DNA from: Hevea brasiliensis
Taxonomy: Eukaryota > Streptophyta > Magnoliopsida > Malpighiales > Euphorbiaceae
Assembly (NCBI RefSeq): GCF_030052815.1
Contig: NC_079496.1
Span: 67,259,652-67,323,651, forward strand
Length of the DNA: 64,000 bases
Reading direction: 5' to 3'
The first letter of the stretch is position 1. Each line of letters starts with the position of its first letter. This document shows, piece by piece, positions 1 to 13,700 of this stretch. The notes beneath the pieces are model-generated. The model saw only the letters and a list, made by a program, of their open reading frames with translations. It searched no databases and was not told the origin of the DNA. The position numbers were made by a program, and so were the translations under genes.

Positions 1-2068
1 CCAACTTTCATGAAGAAAGCTTGCCAAAATTCTGCTTGCAAGGTAGCTTGAAAAATGACCAAATCCGGATTAAGTGCAAATAAGGCTTGAAAATTTACCA
101 TTTGGGCAGCAGTTAGTATTTAGGCCATAACTCACTCAAAACAGGTCCAATTGACCTAAAATTTTAACCATGAATAGTTAAGACCCATATCTACAAGTCT
201 TATGAAGACACCAAATCCCAGAAATGACCATAAGCAAGTCAAACAGCTTGCACACGTTCGGGTCCAAAAACTGGCCGAACCAAAATTGACCTAAAATGAC
301 CTAAAGTGACCAATTTTGATGCAATTTGACCAGCAATAGTAAAATGACCATAACTTGGTCTACATAACTCGGAATGACCTGAAATTTTGCCCCGCGTTCC
401 ATAAGACATAGTTCTACAAGTTTGTAGTTTTGACCGAAATCCGAAAACCGAGGAAACTAGGTCGTCCGGCTAGGTAAAACTAGTATCCCGAAACCCAGCA
501 AATTGCAAGAAAATGCAGTATACACGGAAATGAACTTGGTAACATGTACCAACCCTAAAATACTATCGAATGTGACATATTAATAACACTAAAACCTAAT
601 TTACCTAGAACGCATTGAGGGTCGATATATTAGGTTGATTAAGCAAATAATAGCATTCAGTGAATTACTTATCAAGCATTATAGTTAGAGACAGTTTAAT
701 TAAGTACTGAAACACTTCAAATTGTGTTTCTCAGTTAGCAAAGACTCAGGGAAAGGGAAGGAAATACTGAGTCAAGACCAGGAGACAGTTATCAGAGGTT
801 TGTGCACAACAGCTATTTCTTTTGAATTATTTTCAATTGAAATAAATTATGACTATTTGTATATTATTGTTTTAAATTTTGAAACTGTGAAAAATTGTTT
901 GAATGATATTTGATGGATACTTATTGATTGAAAAGCACTGTAAATGGTTTGAAATCACAGCTATCATGTACATTGATTATATTCCTCACTAGCTTGTCTA
1001 GTGGGATGAATTGTATTCCCTCTCTGGCTGAAGTGTTGAGGTGTGTGCCTGTTGAGGACGAATAGAATGAGTACTCATATTTTTGCTAGCTAGCTATGTT
1101 ATTCCTCATTAGTCATTGACTTTTGGGACGAATTGAATACCTCATTAGCCATCGGCTTTTGGGATGAATTGAACTTTGGAACATGATTTCAAGCTGTGTG
1201 TGATTTATTGATACGTATTGTAAGATTGTGAAATGGAGTTTAAATTCTTATTGACATTCACTGTCTTTTGAATTTAACTATGTTTTGATTACTGAGATTT
1301 ATTGTGATATTGTGTTAAATTTCTTATGACATTATTGTCTTGAATTTATCTATAGTTTTAAGTATCCATTATTTATTTAACTTATGAATTGTGATTTAAA
1401 GTTGTATTTGGTTAATGTTGTGCACCACTGAGACATTGTCTCAGCGATAGCTTTTCATTGCTGTCTCAGGTAGACAGACGGACAGGGCAGCAGACTAGGC
1501 TGCTAGTACATCCAGCGAGAGATTATCGGGTATAATGAGTATACCACATTTTGCATTTTCTACTGTAATGTATGACACTGTATGTACATATTGTTCTTGA
1601 TTTTGAGTAGTTGTAAATTCAAATTGTACATTGAAGTTGTAAAATAATTATGAGTTATTCTGATTTGTAAAAATTGTATTATATTTCTTATATCTTAGTC
1701 TTTGAAAAATCACTGTGGTTTTGAGTTGAGAAATATGTTGTGTTGAGAAATATGTTGGAGTTGAGATTTCGAAACATATTGAAGTGCTTTTTACAGGTTT
1801 TCTGAAGAACTATTTTATCCAAAATACAGATGGCACTCTGCCAAAATTTTTACAGAAATTCCAAATATTTCAAATGTGTTAGTTTTATCGCTTCAGTTCA
1901 AAAAGGTTTTTAACACCTGTAAATAGTGCTTACCACTGTAAAAAAAAGTATGAAAAGTTTTTAAAATCCCTTGTAGTGTATTTAATAGGTTATCAATAGA
2001 CAGAGTTGGTAATTCATTAGGTATACTCCGGGATCATGTTATGCCTTACAGAGGGGTAAGGTGTGACA
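1..2068 (+). repeat. 5' LTR, right-hand 2.07 kb only
   Basis: The segment aligns end to end with 8518-10585 of the complete LTR with scattered substitutions and compensating single-base indels. It ends in TGTGACA at 2068, eight bases before the primer-binding site. Short open frames inside it (for example around 722-913) recur at the same place in the other LTR (9239-9430) and lack ATG starts, so they are not genes. The left 1.58 kb of the LTR is outside the window. Confidence 0.9.
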
Positions 2069-2076
2069 TGTTTTAG

Positions 2077-2088
2077 TGGTATCAGAGC
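2077..2088 (+). other. Primer-binding site, tRNA-iMet type (copy 1)
   Basis: TGGTATCAGAGC is complementary to the 3' end of plant initiator tRNA-Met and follows the LTR end by eight bases. It recurs at the same offset in copy 2. Confidence 0.9.
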
Positions 2089-2257
2089 TAGTTTTTAAAT
2101 TCTGTTTTCACCTGTTATTTGAATATTCTTTCTTCATAGTACAACTGCTCAATATCATTATTTGATACATACAGTACATTACATTATAAATATGCACTAA
2201 CGGGAGGAAATCTCCTTGTGTTATTTGTTCAGGAGATCTAAAATCCTCACATTGACT

Positions 2258-5200
2258 ATGGAAGAGGGTGATCGTTCAGTCGATCAATCTATTGAGGCTG
2301 AGGTGCAAGGGGATGCCCCGGGCCTACACGATGTCAGTGGTTCAAAGAAGACCACTTCGCAGCATCGCAGCTTTCTGCTCGATTCGCAAACAGATGGTCG
2401 CAATGTTCCAACAAATGGTCGGTAATGTGCCTACTCAAGTCCCAATACGCATACACGGTGGTACAACCACGATCACTGCTCGACAATATGATAAATTGAT
2501 GAAATATGGGGCTACAGAGTTCAAGGGGACAGTAGATCCTCTAGAGGCTGAACAGTGGTTAGAGAGGATGGATAGGTTGTTCAAGAAACTGCATTGCACG
2601 GAGGAGCTCAGATTTGAATACTCAGTATATTTGCTACAGGGGGATGCTTATGACTGGTAGAAAACCATTCCTCACAGTCTGGTAGAACCTGCAGTGCTAA
2701 CATGGAATGACTTTCTCAGGGAATTCAGACAAAAGTATGTCCCCGATGCTTATGTAGACCAAAAGCTATAAGAGTTCCTAAGTCTGAAACAGGGGAGCAG
2801 ATCAGTGGCTGAGTATGAAAGAGAATTTTCCCGCCTGAGCCATTATGCAGTAAGTTTACTTGCTACCAGCAGGGAGAGATGCAAGAGGTTTGAAATCGGC
2901 TTGAAGCCCAGTATCAGATTACAAGTGATCGGATTCAAACACACTAACTTCTCTAAACTTGTTTCCCAAGCCCTAGAGTTAGAAAGAATTGAGTCTGAAG
3001 CTGCTCCTGAGAAAAAGAAATCAGAGAAGACAGAGAAAGAGGGAAAATCAGTAGAACAGAGTTCCAGTGGTCCTACTGGAAAGAGGAAGAACCATGGGGG
3101 ACATGGCAGAGGTGGCAAGAAGTCTGGTAGGGGAAGATATTCAGGACAGAAACCTCCACTATCTGGTCAGCAGAGTTCCAGAAGTTCCTACCCTCCCCGC
3201 CAATGTGAAACTTGTGGAAAAAATCATGGTGGGGTATGCTATAAGGCTATTGGAGCCTGTTATAACTGTGGAGGCACAAGACACTTTGCCAAGGACTGCA
3301 CCAGTAGTCACAGAGTTAGACCACCTCCTACTACTGCAGAAGGGTCAGTTCAGAGCCCTATCACCAGAACTTCACAACCTCCCAGCATAGGTAGAGACAG
3401 GGGTAGAGGTAGCCCAGCAGGCAGCCTAGGCACAGTGAAACATTCAGAGCAAGACAGTGCTCCAGTCAGAATCTATGTAATGAGACAGAGAGAAGAGGCC
3501 GAGACATCTGATGTTGTGGCTGGTACCTTCTCAACTTTTAATCAAGATGTGTTTGTGTTATTTGATCCGAGTTCTACCCATTCTTATGTGAGTGCTAGCA
3601 TCATTGATTGCATTGCTGTTCCATGTACAAAAATGGACTTTGAGGTGCTAGTAACAAGTCCGCTAGGATAGGAAGTCAGGATTAATAGAATGTATAGAGA
3701 TTGTCCTCTAGTGATCCAAGGACACACTTTCCTGTCTGATTTCATTGAAATGCCCTTCAGAGATTATGATATCATCTTGGGCATGGATTAGTTAGCTAGG
3801 CATCATGCCATGATTGACTGTAGGCTGAAGACAGTCACTTTTGGCCTCCTCGATGCTGATGTGGTAATACATGGAGAGAGGCAGTTATTGCCATCAAACA
3901 TCATTTCGGCTGCACTAGCCAGAAAAATGATCAGAAAGGGGTGTGAAGCATACTTGGCACATGTGGTAGACACCCAAGTGGGGAGTCCAGCATTGAAGGA
4001 CATCCCTATAATATATGACTTTCCAGATGTGTTTCCTGATGAATTGCCAGGATTACCTCCGGAAAGAGAAGTGCAATTTGAAATTAATGTTATGCCTGGT
4101 GTAGATCCAATCTCCATAACGCCATACAGAATGGCACCAGCAGAGTTGAAGGAGTTGAAGATACAGTTGCAAGAACTACTTGAAAAGGGCTTTATCTGCC
4201 CTGGTGTGTCACCTTGGGGAGCGCCAGTATTATTTGTTAAGAAGAAGGATGGTACTCTCCGCTTATGTATAGATTACCGATAGTTGAATAAGGTGACAAT
4301 AAAGAATAGATATCCATTGCCTCGCATTGATGATCTGTTTAATCAATTGAAGGGTGCAGCTGTATTCTCCAAAATTGATTTGTGATCTGGTTATTATCAG
4401 TTGAAGGTACAAAAGCAGAGTATTCCAAAAACTGCTTTCAGAACTCGGTATGGCCACTATGAGTTTCTAGTAATGCCATTCGGGTTAACAAATACTCCAA
4501 CTGCTTTTAAGGATCTGATGAACACTATCTTCATACCATATCTCGACCAATTTGTGGTGGTGTTTATTGATGACATTTTGATATACTCAAGGAATGCAGA
4601 GGAGCATGATAGACATCTGCGGATTGTACTGCAGACTTTAAGGGAGAAACAGCTATACGCCAAATTGTCGAAGTGTGAATTTTGGCTGAAAGAAATCTCC
4701 TTTTTGGGACATGTTGTGTCAGCTGAAGGGATCAAGGTAGATTCCAGCAAGGTAGAAGCTATCCTTAATTAGAAGCCGCCCAGGAACATCACAGAAATTC
4801 GCAGTTTTCTGGGTTTAGCTGGATATTACCGTCGGTTTGTGAAAGGATTTTCTATGTTATCTTCTCCACTGACCAAGCTGCTTCGGAAAGATGTAAAATT
4901 TCAGTGGACAGATAAATGTCAACAGAGTTTTGATGAGTTGAAGAGGTGTTTGACTGAAGCTCCAGTCCTCACTTTACCTACTCCGGGTAAAGAATACACA
5001 GTTTATAGTGATGCTTCTCACAATGGGTTAGGCTGTGTACTGATGCAAGATCGGAATGTCATTGCTTATGCATCACGCCAGCTGAAACCGCATGAGAGGA
5101 ACTACCCAACACATGATCTGGAGCTAGCAGCTATTGTTTTTGCTCTGAAAATCTGGAGACACTATTTGTATGGGGAGAAATGCTATATTTACACAGATCA

Positions 5201-6893
5201 CAAGAGCTTGAAGTACTTAGGCACCCAGAAAGAATTGAATTTGAGGCAGAGGAGATGGTTAGAACTCATTAAAGATTATGATTGTTTAATAGACTATCAG
5301 CCAGGGAAAGCAAATGTGGTGGCTGACGCCTTAAGTCGCAAGACTATGGCAAGTCTCAGAGTTTCTCCTTTGTCCATGGTATATGAATTGAAAGCACAGC
5401 ATGCCAGTTTAGAGATTGATGATGAGGGACAGACAGTAGTTGCATGGCATGTACAGCCAGTATTGATTGATCAAATTAGAATGGCTGCTCAGAGTGATGA
5501 TAAATATCAGAAGCTACTGAAAGAAGTCCAGCAGGGTAAGAAACCTGAATTCTCTGTGAGAGATGATGGTTTATTGCTACATCAGGGTAGAATGTACGTT
5601 CCTAATGATGCTGAATTGAGACAGATCATTATGAAGGAAGCACATGAGTCTCCTTTTGCTATGCACCCTGGTGGAACTAAAATGTACAGAGGGCTGAAAG
5701 AGCATTACTGGTGGATGGGTATGAAGAGAGATATAGCTGAGTTTGTTTCCAAATGGCTAACTTGTCAACAAGTAAAGGCAGAACATCAAGTTCCAGCTAG
5801 TTTGTTACATCCTTTGTCAGTACCAGAGTGGAAATGGGTACGAATAACTATGGATTTTGTTACAGGACTTCCAAGAACAAAGAGTAATCGTGATGCAGTA
5901 TGGGTTATAATTGACAGATTGACCAAGTCTGCTCACTTTTTGCCAGTTCGGATGGACTATAGCCTAGAAAGATTGGCCAGATTGTACATATATGAGATTG
6001 TAAAACTGCATGGAGTGCCAGTATCAATTGTATCTGACAGAGATCCTAGGTTCACTTCTAGATTCTGGGGTAGTCTTCACAGAGCCCTAGGAACTAGATT
6101 GAACTTCAAAGACAAAGATTCCACCCATGCATGCATGGCCACCCGAGAGGGTTATTCAGATATTGGAGGATATGCTACGGGCTTGTGTGATTGAGTTTGA
6201 AGGTAGTTGGGATACACACTTGCCTTTGATTGAGTTTGCTTATAACAACAGCTACCAATCAAGCATTGGGATGCCTCCATATGAAGCTTTGTATGGCAGA
6301 AAGTGCAGAACTCCCTTATGTTGGGATGAAGTAGGTGAAAGGAGGATGATTGGGCCAGAAATTGTTCAGCAGACAGAGGAAAAGATTAGATTGATTAGAG
6401 ATAGACTCAAGGATGCATCAGGCCGTCAGAAGTCCTATGTTGATCTGAAGAGATGAGATATTAAATATGCAGTGGGTGATAAGATATTCCTCAAAGTTTC
6501 TCCTTGGAAGAGGATTATGAGATTTGGCAGAAAGGGGAACTGAGTCCTCGTTTCATCGGACCATATGCAGTTCTGGAAATAGTGGGTCCTTTGGCATATC
6601 GGTTGGCATTACCTCCAGAGCTAGCAAGGATACAGAGTGTCTTCCATGCGTCCATGTTAAGGAGGTACAGATCTGACCCATCTCATGTACTATCGATTGA
6701 AGAGATTGAGGTAAATCCAGACCTCTCATATGAGGAAGAACCCATAAAAATTCTGGCATATGAGGTGAAGCAGCTGAGGAATAAATAGATACACCTGGTT
6801 AAAGTGCTGTGGAACCATCATTCAGGCCAGGAAGCTACTTGGAAACGTGAAGAGGATATGAGGAGACAGCACCCACAGCTGTTCAGAGACTAA
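2258..6893 (+). pseudogene. Tekay-type gag-pol polyprotein, copy 1, with chromodomain, inactivated
   Basis: The likely start is the ATG at 2258, which shifts into the main frame by about 2400. The order is Gag (from about 2500) with a CCHC zinc knuckle at 3258-3299, protease near 3565 (DPSSTHS, where copy 2 has DPGSTHS), RT with FIDD at 4563-4574, RNase H around 5000-5330, integrase around 5600-6450, and a chromodomain at about 6711-6893. One frame runs from about 2400 to 6120, broken by stops at 2658, 2769, 3669, 3789, 4281, 4383 and 4770. The integrase frame then shifts near 6125, stops at 6454, shifts again near 6536 (one A fewer than copy 2) and has a stop at 6786 inside the chromodomain. 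Several stops replace an expected Trp, Gln or Arg codon by a single C-to-T or G-to-A change, as expected for decay of methylated DNA. In the family, the chromodomain guides integration into heterochromatin. Confidence 0.9.
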
Positions 6894-6922
6894 TGCCAGG
6901 TAAAATTTTGAGATGAAATTTA

Positions 6923-6939
6923 TTTTAGGGGGGGAGAAT
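6923..6939 (+). other. Polypurine tract of copy 1
   Basis: A purine run (TTTTAGGGGGGGAGAAT) lies directly 5' of the LTR start TGTAACACCCC at 6940. This is the expected place of the plus-strand primer. Confidence 0.8.
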
Positions 6940-9900
6940 TGTAACACCCCTATGTTCTAGAGTGCTCATCGTTCCGATGACCAGTGTTGTCCGGACAGCT
7001 AGGATGCCTAGAACTATACTTCGATATGAGTGAGGAGACATAAAATAATGAAATACAAGAAAAGAAAATACAAGAAAAATAAAGGAAAAATAATAGCAAA
7101 GAAATGTAATTAAGTTAAGCGAGCCGAGAACCCTAGCGATGGGTGACCGCACCGGGAAGTCACGGCGTGGACCGTTGACTAGCCCTGGACCGCGGGGAAC
7201 CCTGGAAAATATTTTTTGGACTTAAAGAGACATCAATTGAAGTATAAATATCATTAGAAATATCAAATAAAAATTAATTAATTAGTACAAAGAAAAGTGA
7301 GAAATCAAAAAACGGACAAAACTCGGTGTTACCGAAAATTCGGGAATGCAACCCGAACAGGGGCATTGTGGTCATTTGACACCCCGAGTTGTCTTTTGAC
7401 CTAAATTTCCATTGAAAATACATGATATTATATTTGGAAAATGTCATGAAAAATTAATTTAGTGGTACCTAATGTAAATAGCAAAACTGGGGTTCAAATT
7501 AGGTAATTAACATATTTAAACATATAATATAATTGATTTTATGTGAGTGGACCACTAAGGATTATAATATGCATTAAGTGGGCAGATTGCTCCACTAAAA
7601 CTTCATCTTCAACCTTTGAAGACCACCATTGCCGAAATGAAAGCCTTAGAAACCTCCATTGCAGAATTTGAGTGAAGCTTCATCATCTCCTCCATTTCAC
7701 CTCCAAACACCAAAGCTTCTTCATTAATTTTTATCCCCACTTCACAAGGAAGAAGTAGATACCAAAATCAAGGGAGATTAGTGAAGATTTAGCAAGTCCC
7801 AACAATAGGTAAGTTTGAGTTTTTGATTGTTGCTTTGTTAAAGTTTGTAAGGATGTTATGGGTGTTTGATTTATGGAGAAATTTTTGAGGTTTGATGTTG
7901 AATGGAAATATGTACTTTTGGCAGCCATGGAAACACCTTGAAGGCAGTTTATTTGTACTTGTAAATGGTGAATTAAATGATTGATTAAGTGTATATTGTG
8001 TAGGAAATTGTTTGGGTGATGTATACTTAGTATATGTAAATGTGAAATGAAATTTAAAGCTTGGAAATTAATGGAATGTAAATGTACCATTGTGGCAGTT
8101 TGTTAACTCTTGAAGAATGCTGGAATTCATGCTTGGTTTATGGAATAATGATGTTAAAATGTGTTGGTTGTTATGGCAGTTTGAGTGCATGTATGATGGT
8201 GTGAAGTTGGACATGTAAATGAGCATGAATTGGTGATTGAATTGTTGTAAATTGAGTTGGACAAATTCTGCACTTGTTGGTGCACATTGAATGTAATTTT
8301 AAGCTGCCAAAATGACCTATAATATGTTGTAAATTATGTTTAGGTTGTGGTACAACCAGAATTGGTTTGAATGTTAAGTTTGGTGAGTATTAAAAGTGAT
8401 GCTTGATGTGTATGCAAGAATTGCAATAAGGCAGTTTGAGTTTTAGGCCTAGAACTTTAATTGTGTGGCTCCAATTGGTATGAGACCAATTGGAGGTGAA
8501 ACTAGGCACAAAATGTGCCAACTTTCATGAAGAAAGCTTGCCAAAATTCTGCTTACAAGGTAGCTTGAAAAATGAACAAATCCGGATTAAGTGCAAATAA
8601 GGCTTGAAAATTGACCATTTGGGCAGTAGTTAGTATTTAGGCCATAACTCACTCAAAACAGGTCCAATTGACCTGAAATTTTGACCATGAATAGTTAAGA
8701 CCCATACCTACAAGTCTTATGAAGACACCAAAACCCAGAAATGACTAGAAGCAAGTCAAAAAGCTTGCACAGGTTCAGGTCCAAAAACTGGCCGAACCAA
8801 AATTGACCTAAAATGACCTAAAGTGACCAATTTTGATGCAATTTGACCAGCAATAGTAAAATGACCATAACTTGGTCTACATAACTCGGAATGACCTGAA
8901 ATTTTGCCCCGCGTTCCATAAGACATAGTTCTACAAGTTTGTAGTTTTGACCGAAACCCGAAAACCGAGGGAACTAGGTCGTCCGGCTAGGTAAAACTAG
9001 TATCCCGGAACCCAACAAATTGCAAGAAAATGCAGTATACACGGAAATGAACTTGGTAACATGTACCAACCCTAAAATACTATCGAATGTGACATATTAA
9101 TAATATTAAAACCTAATTTACCTAGAACGCATTGAGGGTCGATATATTAGGTTGATTAAGCAAATAATAGCATTCAGTGAATTACTTATCAAGCATTATT
9201 GTTAGAGACAGTTTAATTAAGTACTGAAACACTTCAAATTGTGTTTCTCAGTTAGCAAAGACTCAGGGAAAGGGAAGGAAATACTGAGTCAAGACCAGGA
9301 GACAGTTATCAGAGGTTTGTGCACAACAGCTATTTCTTTTGAATTATTTTCAATTGAAATAAATTATGACTATTTGTATATTATTGTTTTAAATTGTGAA
9401 ACTGTGAAAAATTGTTTGAATGATATTTGATGGATACTTATTGATTGAAAAGCACTGTAAATGGTTTGAAACCACAGCTATCATGTACATTGATTGTATT
9501 CCTCACTAGCTTGTCTAGTGGGATGAATTGAATTCCCTCTCTGGCTGAAGTGTTGAGGTGTGTGCCTGTTGAGGACGAATAGAATGAGTACTCATATTTT
9601 TGCTAGCTAGCTATGTTATTCCTCATTAGTCATTGACTTTTGGGACGAATTGATTACCTCATTAGCCATCGGCTTTTGGGATGAATTGAACTTTGGAACA
9701 TGATTTCAAGCTGTGTGTGATTTATTGATACGTATTGTTAGATTGTGAAATGGAGTTTAAATTCTTACTGACATTCACTGTCTTTTGAATTTAACTATGT
9801 TTTGATTACTGAGATTTATTGTGATATTGTGTTAAATTCCTTATGACATTATTGTCTTGAATTTATCTATGGTTTTAAGTATCTATTATTTATTTAACTT

Positions 9901-10585
9901 ATGAATTATGATTTAAAGTTGTATTTGGTTAATGTTGTGCACCACTGAGACATTGTCTCAGCGATAGCTTTTCATTGCTGTCTCATGTAGACAGACGGAC
10001 AGGGCAGCAGACTAGGCTGCTAGTACATCCAGCGAGAGATTATCGGGTATAATGAGTATACCAAATTTTGCATTTTCTACTGTAATGTATGACCACTGTA
10101 TGTACATATTGTTCTTGGTTTTGAGCAGTTGTAAATTCAAATTGTACATTGAAGTTGTAAAATAATTATGAGTTATTTTGACTTGTAAAAATTGTATTAT
10201 ATTTCTTGTATCTTAGTCTTTGAAAAATCACTGTGGTTTTGAGTTGAGAAATATGTTGTGTTGAGAAATATGTTGGAGTTGAGATTTTGAAATATATTGA
10301 AGTGCTTTTTACAGGTTTTCTGAAGAACTGTTTTATCCAAAATACAGATGGCACTCTGCCAAAATTTTTACAGAAATTCCAAATAATTCAAATGTGTTAG
10401 TTTTATCGCTTCAGTTCAAAAAGGTTTTTAACACCTGTAAATAGTGCTTACCACTATAAAAAAAGTATGAAAAGTTTTTAAAATCCCTTGTAGTGTATTT
10501 AATGGGTTATCAATAGACGGAGTTGGTAATTCATTAGGTATACTACGGGATCATGTTATGCCTTACAGAGGGGTAAGGTGTGACA
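6940..10585 (+). repeat. Complete LTR (3646 bp), shared by both Tekay copies
   Basis: It begins TGTAACACCCC after the polypurine tract and ends GTGTGACA at 10585, followed by the second primer-binding site, so it has TG...CA ends. It serves as 3' LTR of copy 1 and 5' LTR of copy 2. The length is typical of Tekay/Del elements. I see no supported coding sequence inside it. Confidence 0.92.
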
Positions 10586-10593
10586 TGTTTTAG

Positions 10594-10605
10594 TGGTATC
10601 AGAGC
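10594..10605 (+). other. Primer-binding site, tRNA-iMet type (copy 2)
   Basis: TGGTATCAGAGC lies eight bases after the LTR end, identical in sequence and spacing to copy 1. Confidence 0.9.
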
Positions 10606-10774
10606 TAGTTTTTAAATTCTGTTTTCACCTGTTATTTGAATATTCTTTCTTCATAGTACAACTGCTCAATATCATTGTTTGATACATACAGTATATTACA
10701 TTATAAATATGCACTAACGGGAGGAAATCTCCTTGTGTTATTTGTTCAGGAGATCTAAAATCCTCACATTGACT

Positions 10775-13700
10775 ATGGAAGAGGGTGATCATTCAGTCGA
10801 TCAATCTATTGAGGCTGAGGTGCAAGGGGATGCCCCGGGCCTACACGATGTCAGTGGTTCAAGAAGACCACCGCAGCGATCTGCAGCTCGCTCGCTGGCC
10901 AGCAGATGGTCGCAATGTTCCAACAAATGGTCGGTAATGTGCCTACTCAAGTCCCAATACTGCATACACGGTGGTACAACCACGATCACGCTCGACAGTA
11001 TGATAAATTGATGAAATATGGGGCTACAGAGTTCAAAGGGACAGTAGATCCTCTAGAGGCTGAACAGTGGTTAGAGAGGATGGATAGGGTGTTCAAGAAA
11101 CTGCATTGCACGGAGGAGCTCAGATTTGAATACTCAGTATATTTGCTACCGGGGGATGCTTATGACTGGTAGAAAACCATTCCCCACAGTCTGGTAGAAC
11201 CTGTAGTGCTAACATGGAATGACTTTCTTAGGGAATTCAGACAAAAGTATGTCCCCGATGCTTATGTAGACCAAAAGCTATAAGAGTTCCTAAGTCTGAA
11301 ACAGGGGAGCAGATCAGTGGCTGAGTATGAATGAGAATTTTCCCGCCTGAGCCATTATGCAGTAAGTTTACTTGCTACCAGCAGGGAGAGATGCAAGAGG
11401 TTTGAAACCGGCTTGAAGCCCAGTATCAGATTACAAGTGATCGGATTCAAACACACTAACTTCTCTAAACTTGTTTCCCAAGCCCTAGAGTTAGAAAGAA
11501 TTGAGTCTGAAGCTACTCCTGAGAAAAAGAAATCAGAGAAGACAGAGAAAGAGGGAAAATCAGTAGAACAGAGTTCCAGTGGTCCTACTGGAAAGAGGAA
11601 GAACCATGGGGGACATGGCAGAGGTGGCAAGAAGTCTGGTAGGGGAAGATATTCAGGACAGAAACCTCCACTATCTGGTCAGCAGAGTTCCAGAAGTTCC
11701 TACCCTCCCCGCCAATGTGAAACTTGTGGAAAAAATCATGGTGGGGTATGCTATAAGGCTATTGGAGCCTGTTATAACTGTGGAGGCACAAGACACTTTG
11801 CTAAGGACTGCACCAGTAGTCACAGAATTGGACCACCTCCTACTACTGCAGAAGGGTCAGTTCAGAGCCCTATCACCAGAAGTTCACAACCACCCAGCAG
11901 AGGTAGAGACAGGGGGAGAGGTAGCCCAGCAGGCAGCCTAGGCACAGTGAAACATTCAGAGCAAGACAGTGCTCCAGTCAGAATCTATGCAATGAGACAG
12001 AGAGAAGAGGCCGAGACATATGATGTTGTGGCTGGTACCTTCTCAACTTTTAATCAAGATGTGTTTGTGTTATTTGATCCGGGTTCTACCCATTCTTATG
12101 TGAGTGCTAGCATCATTGATTGCATTGCTGTTCCATGTAAAAAAATGGACTTTGAGGTGCTAGTAACAAGTCCGCTAGGATAGAAAGTCAGGGTTAATAG
12201 AATGTATAGAGATTGTCCTCTAGTGATCCAAGGACACACTTTCCTGTCTGATTTCATTGAAATGCCCTTCAGAGATTATGATATCATCTTGGGCATGGAT
12301 TGGTTTGCTAGGCATCATGCCATGATTGACTGTAGGCTAAAGACAGTCACTTTTGGCCTCCCTCAGTACAGTGATGTGGTAATACATGGAGAGAGGCAGT
12401 TATTGCCATCAAACATCATTTCGGCTGCACTAGCCAGAAAAATGATCAGAAAGGGGTGTGAAGCATACTTGGCACATGTGGTAGACACCCAAGTGGGGAG
12501 TCCAGCATTGAAGGACATCCCTATAATATATGACTTCCTGATGAATTGCCAGGATTACCTCCGGAAAGAGAAGTGCAATTTGAAATTAATGTTATGCATG
12601 GTGTGGATCCAATCTCCATAACGCCATACAGAATGGCACCAGCAGAGTTGAAGGAGTTGAAGATACAGTTGCAAGAACTACTTGAAAAGGGCTTTATCTG
12701 CCCTAGTGTGTCACCTTGGGGAGCTCCAGTATTATTTGTTAAGAAGAAGGATGGTACTCTCCGCTTATGTATAGATTACCGATAGTTGAATAAGGTGACA
12801 ATAAAGAATAGATATCCATTGCCTCGCATTGATGATCTGTTTGATCAATTGAAGGGTGCAGCTGTATTCTCCAAAATTGATTTGTGATCTGGTTATTATC
12901 AGTTGAAGGTACAAGAGCAGAGTATTCCAAAAACTGCTTTCAGAACTCGGTATGGCCACTATGAGTTTCTAGTAATGCCATTCGGGTTAACAAATGCTCC
13001 AACTGCTTTTATGGATCTGATGAACACTATCTTCATACCATATCTCGACCAATTTGTGGTGGTGTTTATTGATGACATTTTGATATACTCGAGGAATGCA
13101 GAGGAGCATGATAGACATCTACGGATTGTACTGCAGACTTTAAGGGAGAAACAGTTATACGCTAAATTGTCGAAGTGTGAATTTTGGCTGAAAGAAATCT
13201 CCTTTTTGGGACATGTTGTGTCAGCTGAAGGGATCAAGGTAGATTCCAGCAAGGTAGAAGCTATCCTTAATTGGAAGCCGCCCAGGAACATCACAGAAAT
13301 TCGCAGTTTTCAGGGTTTAGCTAGATATTACCGTCGGTTTGTGAAAGGATTTTCTATGTTATCTTCTCCACTGACCAAGCTGCTTTGGAAAGATGCAAAA
13401 TTTCAGTGGACAGATAAATGTCAACAGAGTTTTGATGAGTTGAAGAGGTGTTTGACTGAAGCTCCAGTCCTCACTTTACCTACTCCGGGTAAAGAATACA
13501 CAGTTTATAGTGATGCTTCTCACAATGGGTTAGGCTGTGTACTGATGCAAGATCGGAATGTCATTGCTTATGCATCACGCCAGCTGAAACCGCATGAGAG
13601 GAACTACCCAACACATGATCTGGAGCTAGAAGCTATTGTTTTTGCTCTGAAAATCTGGAGACACTATTTGTATGGGGAGAAATGCTATATTTACACAGAT

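Noticed and set aside
722..913. Open frame of 63 codons, repeated at 9239-9430
   Set aside because: It lies inside the Tekay LTR, has no ATG start, and recurs only because the LTR is repeated.
2077..2088. tRNA gene fragment
   Set aside because: Only the 12 bases complementary to the tRNA 3' end are present, directly after an LTR, so it is a primer-binding site.
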